A stretch of 64,000 nucleotides of DNA from Paralvinella palmiformis. Lineage: Eukaryota; Annelida; Polychaeta; Terebellida; Alvinellidae. Below, piece after piece: positions 1 to 19,199 of the stretch; the first letter of the stretch is position 1; each line of letters opens with the position of its first letter. The position numbers were made by a program, and so were the translations under genes. The notes beneath the pieces were generated by a model, which did not search any database, was not told where the DNA came from, and saw nothing but the letters and a program-made list of their open reading frames with translations. The stretch is taken from assembly GCA_025642065.1 (NCBI GenBank), contig JAODUP010001199.1, forward strand, positions 48,501 through 112,500, in the 5' to 3' direction.

Positions 1-783
1 TTTGCTGCTTTGATAGAGACTGAACTTGCGAAGATCGACTTCTAGATAGGAAGCTTAATGTTGAAAAGTGGCAAAGAGACATTATCGAACGGCGAGAAGT
101 CAATGGGGACGAGAACGAGAAACTAGATTTTGATGTCGAGCTCCTTCAGCTTCAAAATTCGAGTCATAATTGAGGATTTCCATCTGATTATGATCGATCT
201 AAAGAGGCATGATGACAGCTAAAAGACGGTTCTTTGATTCTTTGGAAAACTCATGACTACAATTGTTCTTTTCTGTTGTCGTGCAATTCCAGATTAAAGA
301 GTCGTGAGAAAAACATCCCTAAAGTGTCTTCGGAATTGAATTGATTGCGACATCGTGGAAGGTCGCCGAATATTTAGCTGAGTTTAAACAGCTGCCGAAT
401 GGCAGGTGTCTGATCGGAGTTTCCTTAAAAGAATCAAGTATATCGTTCATGCTCATTCAGTACCTAGAAATCAATGTGGCACTCTGTGGTAACTTGGTCA
501 AGAGAAACAGATTACATACAACTGATAAGCTGTTAGATAATAAATTATTAATACAGTGTACACCAATCTTTCATTTAGCAGCTCTTTGGAGGGCAGTCTG
601 ATTTTATGTAATTTTGGTTTTCTATTCATTTCATAATTAACCGAAAAGGAGCACTTGCATTATTTACTCAAAATAAGAGCACACTGTAGTCGATCTCGGT
701 GGAAATTTTCTACCTCACAAATATCAGCAGATATATTGTTAAAGTTAATTTAATTATTACTATTAACATAGGAATCCGCGATC
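1..783. other. Upstream flank of the DUF229 gene, no recognised gene
   Basis: The stretch is AT-rich and has no recognisable repeat or domain. An 86-codon ORF (341-601, plus strand) resembles no family I know and has no good start context. The 3' part may be 5' UTR or promoter of the gene starting at 784, but I see no clear TATA box or initiator. Confidence 0.4.
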
Positions 784-8346
<7,563 letters not shown>

Positions 8347-8511
8347 ATGCTAAAATTGCGTTTACCTCTGCATATGCAATATCTGAAAGCGATATAATTA
8401 AATTTGATATAACTTTAGACTATAGTTGTTATATTAATATATAACATAATATGTTATCAGATAATATTATTAAAGGATGCAACATTATTATTTAAAACTC
8501 TTAAAAATAAA

Positions 8512-9165
8512 CACAAATTAAACCTTAAATTGAAAGGTTTTTGTGTGTTTACAATACTTATGGTAAGTGCACTTATCGTTAGTGTAATTACTCGGACACT
8601 TAAATAATCCTGTATCTGAAAATATAAATATGTCGTTGTATTTGGTTTAAATATTTATCTCGTCTTGTTTTGATTTTACTCAAATGATCATTACTTATTT
8701 TCAAACATAGTCGCATAGCTTTGTTGTTAATCTACAATAACATGTATAAGAACGTTTTGTATAACACGTACACTTCACATTTTGTATAATCGTTTTACCT
8801 CTAGACGATTATAAGCTAATGCCAGCTTAATTTGCTCAAAATGTCCGCATATTTTGTCTAGAAACTTTAGTATTAAAATTATGCCCATTATCCTTACGTA
8901 CGTGTACGGATAGTATTGAGGTAATATAATATGATTTATTTTGTTATTCGTTTGCATAGATTAATACCAAAATAGCTGTATTTGTATTACATATTTAAAT
9001 AAACTAAATTAGGTATAATACTATTTCCTAATACTAAATTTCATCACACAATTTGTTGCTTCACATCCAGTGACTAGATTAATGCCTCTCTTGCTTCATC
9101 TGTCTCTCTGTCTCTTTCTCTCCCCCCCCCTCCTCCTCCTCTGTCTCTCTCTCTCTCTCTCTCTG

Positions 9166-9197
<32 letters not shown>

Positions 9198-9493
9198 AAC
9201 CTATCTATCTATCTCTCTCTCTCTAGCTCTCTCTCGCTCTCTCGTTAACTCTCTCTTTCTCCCTCAGGCAACAAATTATAATTTTGTTTGATCCGTGATT
9301 TATCCGGAGTAATGACTATTCAGATATTGTATCGAAGTTAAATGACATTTTATACTCGGTATTACGACAGCAGCAATAATGAATGTTCAGTTATTTTATT
9401 TGTAGTATTGTGTCAATTGTATGTTTTAGAGAATAAATAGAAGCTTCAATGGAATTGTTGTTGGTTATGTAAGCTGTGCCTACAATGAGAAAT
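8512..9493. other. Intergenic AT-rich sequence with CT/ATCT microsatellite
   Basis: It lies downstream of the DUF229 polyadenylation signal. Only a (CT)n/(ATCT)n microsatellite (about 9090-9265) is recognisable. No gene is seen. Confidence 0.6.
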
Positions 9494-9615
9494 GGCGCCT
9501 CCGTGGCCTAACTGGTAGCGCGGTTGGCCACAGATCTATAGCACCTGGGTTCAAACCTCGCTGAGCTATGCCAGAAGGATGGTTCATATTTCACTTCGCT
9601 TTATTACTTTTAAAA
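9494..9615 (+). mobile_element. SINE-A copy, 5' half
   Basis: It starts ggcgcctccgtggcctaact, with an A-box-like region, then a B-box-like gggttcaaacctc, then the start of the family body (tttcacttcgctttattac). The 3' part of the body is missing. The family is described under 61918-62104. Confidence 0.8.
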
Positions 9616-9995
9616 TATACATTTTTTACCTACAATGAAGATCTTAGATAGCCTGATGTCAGAAGTGTTCCATTAAATCCATGACATTAAGTTCTATGTA
9701 AGATTCAGATTTCGTCAACGCATTGATAAGCATCAATACAGGTCTCGAGATCCGCTATGTAACTTTCTTCAATTTTCCTACCCAATTATTTATTCCCAAT
9801 ACATTCCAGGTTGTACAGCTCTGACTTTGTATGTTAGAAAGCGGGAAGAATACAAAATTTGAATACTGCTACCACCTTAACAAAGGTGTTATCATTGTTA
9901 GTATTACTATTGTTGTTATTATTGCTATTGTTATTACTGATGCTTATGGTGCTTGTGTTGAGTAGCTTCTGAGCAAATCGTTCCAATATATGCGT

Positions 9996-9996
9996 G

Positions 9997-10055
<59 letters not shown>

Positions 10056-10203
10056 GTATGTGTGTATGTGTGTATGTGTGTATGTGTGTATGTGTGTATG
10101 TGTGTATGTGTGTGTGTGCGTGTGGGCGTGTGGGCGTGTGTGCGTGTGGGCGTGTGGGTGTGTGGGCGTGTGGGCGTGTGGGCGTGTGGGCGTGTGGGCG
10201 TCT
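9996..10203. repeat. (GT)n microsatellite grading into gtgtgggc repeats
   Basis: A pure (GT)n run passes into gtgtgtat units and then gtgtgggc units. The graded structure suggests stepwise expansion. Open frames on both strands are artefacts. Confidence 0.95.
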
Positions 10204-10204
10204 C

Positions 10205-10297
10205 TCTGTCTCTATGGCGATTTACTACATACATATGATAACTATTTTGACACCACAGTTTACATTCAACAGTGATTTTCTGTGGTCCCAAAAAAAC

Positions 10298-10372
<75 letters not shown>

Positions 10373-10462
10373 CATTTAGAGACCACAGATGCTGTCCTCA
10401 ACTTTATTCTGGGTTCGAATAACTAAACAGATCCTACCTATATGAACCATGTCTGGCGTCCT
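10205..10462 (+). repeat. Repeat R, partial copy split by (AT)n
   Basis: It matches 11098-11300 (actacatacata, gacaccacagtttacattc, ctttattctgggttcgaat, gtctggcgtc). An (AT)n run (10303-10371) has expanded in the middle. It stands as a direct repeat about 640 bp upstream of the matching part of the next copy. Confidence 0.75.
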
Positions 10463-10510
10463 AATTACTCATAATATTGGAGAAAAACTCTGTCTGCAGC
10501 TTAATAACCA

Positions 10511-10640
10511 TGGAGGTGCCTGCCGGAGTAACAAACGACTCCAGGAGTATAAATCCATCAAACAGTTTACACCAAGCAGCATTGTATGAATTAATAGGTC
10601 GTTTCGCCAGACCACATAAGAGGACAACAATATAGATTCT
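10511..10640 (+). other. Possible short ORF start inside the repeat-R element
   Basis: A frame opens with MEVPAGVTNDSRS and runs about 40 codons to a stop near 10635. It lies between the two direct repeats of family R. It could be the start of a lost element ORF, but no domain is recognised. Confidence 0.25.
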
Positions 10641-10795
10641 ACATTATACATAACAAAGCTAATAAACTCAAACATATTGTAGTAACGACATAACTTTCTT
10701 ACATTGGTGTAATAAGGAATCTGGATGGAAATAGATAAGATGTCTGGCACGGGCAATGTGCGTTTTAGGGTACATAGTAAGAGGCAATAGGCACA

Positions 10796-11525
10796 GAGCA
10801 TCAACATATCTAAACATCCTTCGAAACCTACCTCCATAAATCTAAATACAACTATACATACATTAATCTAAAAATAAAATGTTCCATACCTCCACATATT
10901 GATAAATGTGTGCGTATACCTAAGCATGTGTCTGGTCTACTCATCAGCCTGTGGGAACCAGCTAATTCGCTTTTCGTACGCGACAAATATGTCACGCCCA
11001 CAGGAAAGCGGCTACATGCAGGCTACGTACAAAAAGCGGAAGCACGTAAAACACATACCATTTGATACCACAGCTCGGAACAAACAACACGTGCGTGTGG
11101 CTCAATGGTGACTTGCTACATACATATCATAACTATTTTGACACCACAGTTTACATTCAACAGTAATTTTCTGTGGTCCAAAAGAAACATGTATATAAAA
11201 CATTTCGACACCTCAGATGCTGACCTCAGCTTTATTCTGGGTTCGAATAACTAAATAAATCCTACCTATATGAACTATATATATCGGTACACATCCGATT
11301 AGTCTGGCGTCGAAGTTCTTCTCTAACCTAAGTGAAAAGTTAAGCCTTTTATATACCCTCGGCGTGTTAACAAACAACCTTAGAGTTTGTTCACCACAAA
11401 AGAATGTACACTAACTCAGTATGGAATCATTGAAGCGATTTAACTAAAATATTAACAAAGTAGCAATACCGCACAATGGATTATTACTGGACTAGAACGA
11501 AATATCGTCTCAAACCTGAGTAAAT
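10796..11525 (+). repeat. Repeat R, long copy
   Basis: This is the best-preserved copy. Relative to 60240-60690 (inverted) it is nearly identical over about 450 bp. It includes a frame ending ...VRVAQW then stop at about 11111, whose counterpart in the inverted copy ends ...VRVVQW in a different upstream frame. No family is recognised. Confidence 0.75.
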
Positions 11526-12720
11526 ACTACGATTTACTCGAACCTAACAGCTAACCCTCATACGTTTCCATTTTACTAAATAATACAGTAATTGAGCGTT
11601 TATGAGAAACCTTTAGTGAATGATGATGCCTTATCTGGGTCCTTCTTGCCCACGTTTGTTCCACGTGGAATCTACATGGAATCCGTGCCATACCATTAAT
11701 ATAAACAATACATGTTTGATATCACAACGTGTGTGTTTTTAAATTGAGATCGACTAAAAACTAAATTCTGTACGCATGTAATATTGAAACTGCTATAATA
11801 CCAATGGAACTGTTAGTTACTGTTTATAGATTATAACGAATATTATAACTATTGTAAAACCAGCTGCTAAATCTATGTCAAACTGACCCAAATAGGCTGT
11901 AATAAAGGTTGACGTGGCAGTTTTAAATTAATGAATACTATAATCTGGTAGTGTCCTTGGTCGATTCAAAGATTTGTTTTAAAAACTCTGGAATCGGAAT
12001 TCTCTGGTATTTATTTTTGTTAATTCAGGAGATAAATTCACATTTTTATACTTTTTTGGGTGATTTGTGGAACACTTAGATGTCCCTCTGTAATATGAAG
12101 AGAATGATTCTTCAGGATGAAGCCAAGGTTTGTTATATTCCGTCTGGAAAATCCGTTCTCTGGTTTCTCAATACCCCACACTACTGACAAGGGTGCGTCC
12201 TCAGCAAACAGAATGTAAGTCAACGTGTGAAGGGAGATTTCTGATTGTTTATCACCCAACTCTGTCATTCGCAGCAATGTATACATTATATTCAAGTGAG
12301 CAAATGATGATACATAAAAACTGATGGATACACATTGGAAGAATTGTGACAGCATTATATCCGCAAAATAACAGTCATTGTTCCATCTTCATATTGTTAC
12401 TGCTAATTATAAGCCGACAGTATATGCTTACTATAAATTTACTTTTAATGCAAAAAAACACATTTATTTTGCCTATTGTTATCAATGTTCAGTTTGCTTG
12501 GAATTTGTTAAAATTCTGGATCCATGAAAGATGTTTGTACACTGGATAAGTTATCAAGTAAAATACAGTTCCGTGAGATAAACTGTAGCAGATAATTCTA
12601 CAATTATGAGGGAGAATGTTCTAGAATATTCCTAATGCATTGAGAACAGTACATATTTCTTTTGGATAATCAGTTTGCTGACTTTGTTTGATTCCAAATA
12701 TAATAGTAATAAATAATAAT
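11526..12720. other. AT-rich sequence without a recognised gene
   Basis: One 105-codon minus-strand ORF (12038-12355) has mixed composition but no domain I recognise. The rest shows no ORF or repeat of note. Confidence 0.4.
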
Positions 12721-12724
12721 ATTA

Positions 12725-13110
12725 ATAATAATTACAAAACTTCTATATCGCCAATATCTTCAAAAAGAATCGAGCTCGGTGGCGCACTTAGTGTAGGGGT
12801 TGAGCAAACTCATAGTGCGGGTATGATGCAAAGTTCATCAACAATGATCAGATGACAAGGAAACCTAGGAAGGATAAGCGAGTCTGAAAAGGCGAGTTTT
12901 CAAAAGGTGACGAAAATAAACCATGCTATTTGATGACATAGCATTTCCAGACAGTAAACTCCAACGAGTAGGGATATCAACTGAAAAGGCACGATTCCCA
13001 GAATGAGCTTTAACCCTGGAAACAGACAACAGGTGAAAACCAGATGAACGGTCTTCTCTGGGCTTGGAGAGCAGAATATTAGCTAATATTACGTTCAAGT
13101 ATATTTCATG
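12725..13110 (-). pseudogene. LINE 3' end (ORF2 C-terminus plus 3' UTR)
   Basis: A minus-strand frame at 12865-13098 ends RAFSVDIPTRWSLL...FRHLLKTRLF, the C-terminal signature of CR1/L2-like LINE proteins. The 3' UTR and an ATT-type microsatellite tail (about 12700-12735) follow at the low-coordinate end. A related copy is at 31840-32172. It is 5'-truncated. Confidence 0.6.
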
Positions 13111-13204
13111 AATGTATGCAGTACTAGCATCAAAGCATGTATAAGTTTAAAAAGTTAAACAAAACTTCACAAGAGCACCATATTTCAATGTTATTTGACA
13201 GCTC

Positions 13205-13578
13205 GGAATAAATATTCGAAAATTTAATTTTTGTGTTTTGTCGAAAGTCTGTGGATTCAGTGTGAAGATCGCTACGTAGATTTAATCCGGATATAATTGC
13301 TATTTTTGTGGAAATCCTGACGTGGATTTGAAAAAGAAATCCTCACTTGAATATAAATTGTAAATCCTCAAGTGGAATTAACTTTCAAAAAGAATCTTAT
13401 TTCCATACGGAAACATTGCCAGGAGTTCCCATACATTCAATATGAACCCGGGTCATTTTGCTTGCTGGGATTGTTTTTCATTGAATTTGTGTTGATACAT
13501 TTACTGATTCAATAATAATATAATAATTGTATGCATGATGTAATGTTTATATCGAAAGCGATAAAGATTTGCAAATAA

Positions 13579-13610
<32 letters not shown>

Positions 13611-13984
13611 GGAACATTATTAGTTTATTATATTTATTTTTAATAATATATAGAAAACAACGATAAATGGTTTATTGGGCAATAATTGTGTAATTGGTCA
13701 GAATCAAAGGTCTTATAAATAGGGATGACTTTGACTTGTCTAGGATTAAACCTGTAGCTAACAATCTATTTCATATATATTGTATAGAATATTAATGCTA
13801 AATCATGCCAAATTGTTTGCTTATGTGTCAATTTATTAACGACATCAATAATTTAAGATAGTTCGACAAATTCTATAAATGGTTGTTTTGCATTGATCTA
13901 GAGCTAGTTATTTTCTATGTTTACTTACGAGACAGTAAATGCAACGTTCAATTTACAAACTGAATATCTGTATTCGTTTTAATC
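13205..13984. other. AT-rich spacer with (ATT)n
   Basis: An (ATT)n tract lies at about 13577-13610. No coding sequence or known repeat is recognised otherwise. Confidence 0.5.
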
Positions 13985-14590
13985 TATGCCTCCTTGATCT
14001 AACTAGTAGCGCATTGGATCACAGATTCTTGTCCTTGTTGAAATTTGGGGCAGAGACCCGTGACTGTCACCTATTGGGCACAGCCACCTGGTGTTGTCTT
14101 CTATTCAAACTTTATTATTGATGGTGGCGTTTATAGGGGTCTTTCAGTAGAAGTGGGTTGATGATGTCTGGTAGGAATGTTGATGTTCTTATGATCAATG
14201 CTGCTAGGTGATGATCTGGATGTTTGTAGTCTTCAGTGAGGATATTATATTTTAGTTTTCTTCGGTACTTCGGGTGGGCTGGACAGTTCAGCAGATAATG
14301 TACCGGATTGTATGTTTGTTGACAGTGAAAGCAGAGTATAGGGGATGCCAGATCGGTGAAGGTTCGTGTGTATGACCAGAACCGTAGTCGTCTGAGTTGG
14401 ACGTCGGCCAGTATGTTAGTGAGGAGGTTATGTCCAAATACAATGGTCGTCTGGTGATCACAGATCGACATGGGCATGGCCATATCTAAAGGGTGTTTAA
14501 TTTTTGACTTCACTACATTACCTTTGGAGATAGCCCAGCCCATTTAGCCTATCAAGTGTACAAAAGTGGCCGTAAAATATCAATAATCTT
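13985..14590 (+). mobile_element. SINE-A copy interrupted by an insertion
   Basis: The tRNA-like head is at about 13985-14050. The body (catatctaaagggtgtttaa ... cccatttagcctatcaagtg) resumes at about 14470-14590. Some 400 bp of foreign sequence, including a LINE tail, separates the two. The motif cacagat occurs at both edges (about 14019 and 14459) and could be SINE sequence duplicated at insertion. Confidence 0.7.
14110..14465 (-). pseudogene. LINE ORF2 C-terminal zinc-knuckle fragment inside a SINE
   Basis: The minus-strand frame contains RRLRFWSYTRTF and then CFHCQQTYNPVHYLLNCP, a C-x2-C-x6-H-x4-C knuckle. This is typical of the region after RNase H in some non-LTR retrotransposons. The frame stays open for about 120 codons into the SINE, so the insertion is fairly young. 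It is strongly 5'-truncated. Confidence 0.6.
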
Positions 14591-14996
14591 TAATTTATGC
14601 AGTTTAATCAATCTTACGCCCCAGTCACACCGGATCATACGATATCTGGATCGTGTGATTGGTTGCGATTTGGTAGAGATACGCCCAATCGGCAATGTTT
14701 GCGACGATCTTCATAGCGATCGTATACTGCGGTTGCGTTTAAGACTGGTGGTAGGTCATCGTACGATTGCTGGCACGCTTGGTCGTGCGATCAACAAAGA
14801 TTGAACAAGATTGATCGCAAGATCAGTCACAGGTAATAGTGCGACCAGTCGCAGGTACCCACGACTGATAATACGAACAATGGCGGGTACCTCCGACCAC
14901 TCGAACGATCAATCGTGTATACCTACGACCAGCCGCATGACTGATCGCATGCAGCCGCAGCCTGTCGTGCGATTGGTCGCAGGCCATTCAATCAGT

Positions 14997-15004
14997 TATA
15001 AAAA
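14997..15004 (+). promoter_or_regulatory. TATA-like box of the Harbinger MADF gene
   Basis: TATAAAAA stands about 150 bp upstream of the ATG at 15152, after the cgatc-rich subterminal region. An (AT)n expansion (15091-15137) now separates it from the ORF. Confidence 0.45.
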
Positions 15005-15086
15005 GGCTCTCAGTCGTTCATCAGGATCAGTAGCTAGCTCCAAGATCACAAGGCGTGCACTTCAGAAGTGTAGTAGTAAATTGTAG

Positions 15087-15138
<52 letters not shown>

Positions 15139-15151
15139 GTTATCAGTCACT

Positions 15152-15900
15152 ATGCCTGACAAGAAGGTGAACGGAATAGGAAAAAGGATGCAACCAGAGG
15201 CAGAGAGTGATATCGTCCAGGAAACTGAAACCGAAACACATGATTCTGGTGATGAATTGGCAGACAGATCAGGCGGCAATCATGAAGAAGAAAGTGCCAG
15301 AGCTAGAGCCAGCAAAAGAAGAGGATATCTCCGAATGGTTTGCCGATTACCCCTTGTTCAATGACAGGAGTGACGCCAGTTTCAAGAACCGGTAGCGGAA
15401 AGACCGCCTCCTGGACCAGAAGGGCAAGGAGACCAACATGAGTGGTAAGAATCTTGTGTATTCTTACCCAAATATATGAACGTTGCAGTTATAAAATTAT
15501 CATACAGTATTCCATTATTTCCATCCATTTATTAATTATTTGTATTAAAAATTCTTACAGGAGAACAGCTGGCCATCTGGGGGAAGTCACATAGGACCAT
15601 ATATGGGAGAATGTTCAAGAAGAAGAGTGGCCAGGCGACGACACGTATGACCGAGCGTCGAAAATGGAACCTGGGGAACTTTAGCTTCCTCCAGTCCCGC
15701 ATCGCTGTCCGCACCATGACCAAACAGTTTGGCACGGTATGCATTTGCTAACTTAATAATACATTTTCCATTCCATTCCCATACATTTATTACCTGTACG
15801 ATCTCACATGGCATGCATGGAATTGTTATTAATATCCGTTCTCTATCCACAGGTCCCGTACCCGGAGCCTGAGATAGACGAGGATAGATCAAGCTAAGAA
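15152..15900 (+). pseudogene. MADF-domain accessory protein of a Harbinger element (broken)
   Basis: Exon-like pieces read acidic N-terminus, then WFADYPLFNDRSDASFKNR.RKDRLL, then (after a gtaaga donor near 15445 and an acceptor near 15560) WGKSHRTIYGRM, KKKSGQ and TERRKW.LGNFSFL. This matches the MADF (Myb/SANT-like, DNA-binding) pattern of Harbinger partner proteins. The N-terminus and domain start are in different frames (shift near 15280) and a stop follows FKNR. Sequence at about 16136-16260 encodes MDWAETDMLPDHMFRQFQ and may be its C-terminus. Confidence 0.65.
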
Positions 15901-16698
15901 TCCGACGCAGGTGCTCCATTTTGCCCCCGAGTCCAACCAGCCCGGTACCAAAGCTTGCAAGGCCACTTCGCGATCTTCGCAAGTCTCCAAGCTCCCCAAG
16001 CAGAAGCGTCAACTGACAACTGCCATTGACGATACCCTCCTCAAGCTGGTAGAGTAGGCATCGGGTACACACTGTCTCTGCCTGCAAGTCGACAAGGTGT
16101 TGAGCTCCAACTGGAATCCCCGCAGCATATTCAGCCAATGGATTGGGCAGAGACGGATATGCTGCCTGACCACATGTTCCGGCAGTTCCAGACGGAGGTG
16201 TTCGCGACCGTCATGAAGTACCGCAACATGGCAGCCCAAAGCAACCTCAGGTTATGCCCAAACCACCCACAATGCCACCCATCATACTGCAGCATACGAG
16301 CACTCCGGTGAGCTAATCTCAGCCGCCTCGCCCTGCCTCAGCTACCAGTATTCTGACTGTGACAACCACTCAGTCGGATATCTCCAACACTGGAGCAACA
16401 ACTAGTTAAGAGTAATCGGGCCCTACAGGGAGATGACCGCTTGGACGAGTGATGGATTACTGAACATTTTACTGCATATTTTTGTGTTGTCTGCTTTTCT
16501 TCAAATGTAATTTCGCTGATAGTTGTATATGTTTCAGATGAATCAGATGTTCATTACATATTTTGTTAATAAAATGAGATACACTTGAAAATTAAGATTT
16601 ATTTACTAGATTTTTGAATACACATATATCAAAATATAACAAAAATCCGTCATTCACACATCATCTTCGCGCAATAGTTCCTAAATCATATTATCCTG

Positions 16699-17105
16699 CT
16701 ATGTGACACTGCCGATGTTGATGTAGTAGTGCTTAAGGTAAGCGCGCGCAGCTTTGACTACCCGTGTAGCACGATTCCCGCCTTGCACGTTCTGCATATC
16801 CCGAAGCACTGCACCATTCCTCCAAGCGCCAGGGATGATCTGGTGGTTATCCCCCTCACGGTCAATGTCCTGGTTCTGCAGTCCATGGTACCGCATCCGC
16901 ATCATGTTATGCAGACAGAGGCATGCACCCGAGCTAATGTTGACAGTCTCCTGTTCCTGTTGCATGGTCGTGATGAGGCACCTCAAGCGATGGGCGAGTA
17001 TTCCAAAAGCATTTTCCACTATCCTGCGATCACGGGAGAGTCGTTAGTTCAAGATACGCTCTTCGGCGGCCTATGTCCAACACGCTTCATCATCCAGGTA
17101 TAAGA
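16699..17105 (-). pseudogene. PIF/Harbinger (HARBI1-like) transposase, C-terminal remnant
   Basis: The minus-strand frame has RIVENAFGILAHRLRC followed by LCLHNMMRMRYHG, the end of the DDE_Tnp_4 nuclease domain. VENAFG carries the conserved Glu region and CLHN the C-terminal signature. Just upstream, EERILN is followed by TAA where the family has an aromatic residue before RLSR, so the gene is dead. The N-terminal part is not recognisable above about 17105. Confidence 0.75.
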
Positions 17106-17490
17106 TTCGATGTAAATTATAACTGCAAGAATAACTAATTTACTTAGTAAAACACAGGCTCATTACACAATAGCATAATACATTAATCTATCTCGTCTGA
17201 TGCGAATCATATATTGTTTGATCTTATGTTAGTTAACTGATTATGCTAATGTTAATAGTCTACTGCTATTACCAATAAATTTTGTCATCACAGAAAACGC
17301 ATTCGTCACATGGTGCCGCAGATTTGGCAGTTTCAGAACTACCTCACCACATCGTATATGTACATCAAGACTTCATATTTTGAAAAAGATCTTTCAATCC
17401 AAATATCTAGTAAATAATATAATGGCTGGGGGGGTTATAACAAAAGGAACTAATGTTATATCCCACATCCAAAAACCTGGTAAAGCGAGA
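17106..17490. other. AT-rich sequence, nothing recognised
   Basis: This may be the lost right part of the Harbinger element or unrelated DNA. There is no coding motif and no terminal repeat matching 14617. Confidence 0.4.
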
Positions 17491-17493
17491 AGT

Positions 17494-17655
17494 CAGCGTT
17501 CCATATCATGATTGGAATCTGGCAGTGCAAGATTTCAACGTTCCATGTCATGATTGGAATCTGGTAGTGCAAGATTTCAACGTTTCATGTCATGATTGGA
17601 ATCTGGCAGTGCAAGATTTCAACGTTCCATGTCATGATTGGAATCTGGTAATCCA
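17494..17655. repeat. 42-bp tandem repeat, about four copies
   Basis: The unit gattggaatctggcagtgc... is 42 bp (14 codons) and differs between copies at only a few bases. Because 42 is a multiple of three, the plus frame stays open from 17453 to 17683. Nothing else suggests expression. Confidence 0.85.
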
Positions 17656-17699
17656 GGCAGCTATCAAATTGTATCGTGACTAGGATTCTTTGGAACAAG

Positions 17700-18045
17700 A
17701 AGCTATAATTATACTTTAGATTATAATCGCCATCTTTTAGCATAGGAACCCTTCGTTATGCTGTTCATTATTTATTTGTATTATATTTACTAACCATTTT
17801 AAAACACAATAAATAATATTTAATAAAGTGTTTTTAAAAGTTTAAAATGATTATTGAAACATAATTGAAAAAAAAATTAAATCTTATATTATTAAATCAT
17901 GAAAACATTATTGAAAAACGGTATCGCATTTTTTTGAAAATAATTTATCAACATTTTGTCAAAATATTACAAAAATATAATTAAATCTCCACATTATAAG
18001 ATATGATAGTCCTAAATGTTATTGTTTGCTCTCTCTCTCTCTCTC

Positions 18046-18086
<41 letters not shown>

Positions 18087-18235
18087 ATATTTACCATTAG
18101 TATATTATATGTTATCAACACGGTATTGTGAACAAGTTTCGGGCCAAAAGTGTAAGTGATATGGGGCATTTACAACCGTGGTATGATAGTATTCATTTGT
18201 AAAATCACTTTTTTTTTCTTTCTACTTCGGAGAAA
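17700..18235. other. Very AT-rich sequence with (CT)n/(AT)n microsatellite
   Basis: The microsatellite is at 18030-18079. No gene or known repeat is seen. Confidence 0.6.
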
Positions 18236-18239
18236 GTTA

Positions 18240-18845
18240 CTAGTTACTAATCTTACTGGTTTTCTGTCCATTCAGACATCTATGAAATGTAAACTGACTA
18301 TCATGTGGATGTTGTTTTCTCCATACATCTACTAAATCTGCCTCTTCTATGTATGAGAGAATTAACTCTTTCATATTTTGGTTAGAATGTACTCCACCTT
18401 GTTTATCTTTAATATCATTTAAAACACAATTAAAATCTCCTGCTATAATTCTATCGTCATTATCTGATGTTTGTACGACATCAATTATCCCTCTAACAAA
18501 ATCTGAATCATCATTATTAGGAGCATAAATATTAACGATAGTCATACGTCGATCAGACGCAATCAGATCTATCATAACGTGTCCCAAATGATCTGAAATA
18601 ACATTATGACATATGTGGCTGACTTGTTAAAATGCATACACCTCTCGCATTTTACTGCCCATGACTATAATATATATCACCTTGCCATTCATTAGATCAC
18701 TGTTTTTCATCATTAGGAGTGCTATGTGTCTCTTGTAATAGGGCTACATATGCCGTGTGGTTTACCATTAGTCAATTAAAAAGTTTTAATCGTTTGTCCT
18801 GGGAACGCAGTCCCCGGACACTTAAGGATATGATACAGAGGCTAC
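18240..18845 (-). pseudogene. LINE apurinic endonuclease domain fragment
   Basis: A 115-codon minus-strand frame contains VNIYAPNN, IAGDFNCVLND and DKQGG, matching the middle of the APE endonuclease domain. Upstream (higher coordinates) broken frames give LRSQDKRLKLF and VALLQETHS, the domain start, with stops between. GDFNCVL..DKQGG is closest to the L1/Tx1-type endonucleases I know. No RT follows downstream. Confidence 0.75.
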
Positions 18846-19199
18846 TAACCATAAACGTTCAAACAAATATTGTATGCCCAGACATTAGATCCATATGAAA
18901 CGATAATTGTAATTTTATTGTCATATATTTGTAAGTGTTTTACTATACTTATATAAGTTGTGCCTATTGTATGGATATGAATATGTTTTGACGAGTTTTG
19001 TTCTCTCTTATCATCAAAAGACATCTCTGTGAAGACAGTTTGTGTCATGTTAATGTGATGTGAACCTCCCCCCACCCAAAAAAAAACCAACAACAACAGT
19101 GAACTACTTAAGTATAGACAATCACAGTCCTTGTGTTAGATCTCAGTGAAGAGTTCAATGCGTATTTAATGATAATAATAATAACATAATTTCCACTGT

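Larger units (their letters stand above)
14617..17105. mobile_element. Decayed PIF/Harbinger-type DNA transposon
   Basis: The left edge begins near cgccccagtcacaccgg after TTA, resembling a Harbinger terminus. Then comes about 380 bp of GC-richer sequence packed with cgatc/gatcg words, as in subterminal transposase-binding regions. A plus-strand MADF ORF (15152-15900) and a minus-strand DDE transposase remnant (16699-17105) are arranged convergently, the usual two-gene Harbinger layout. I could not find the matching right terminus, so the 3' boundary is uncertain. Confidence 0.65.

Noticed and set aside
12038..12355. 105-codon minus-strand ORF
   Set aside because: No domain, no splice context and an overlapping frame on the other strand. 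It is kept only as a remark on the spacer.
17494..17655. Possible CRISPR array
   Set aside because: Units are contiguous 42-bp repeats without spacers, and the DNA is eukaryotic.
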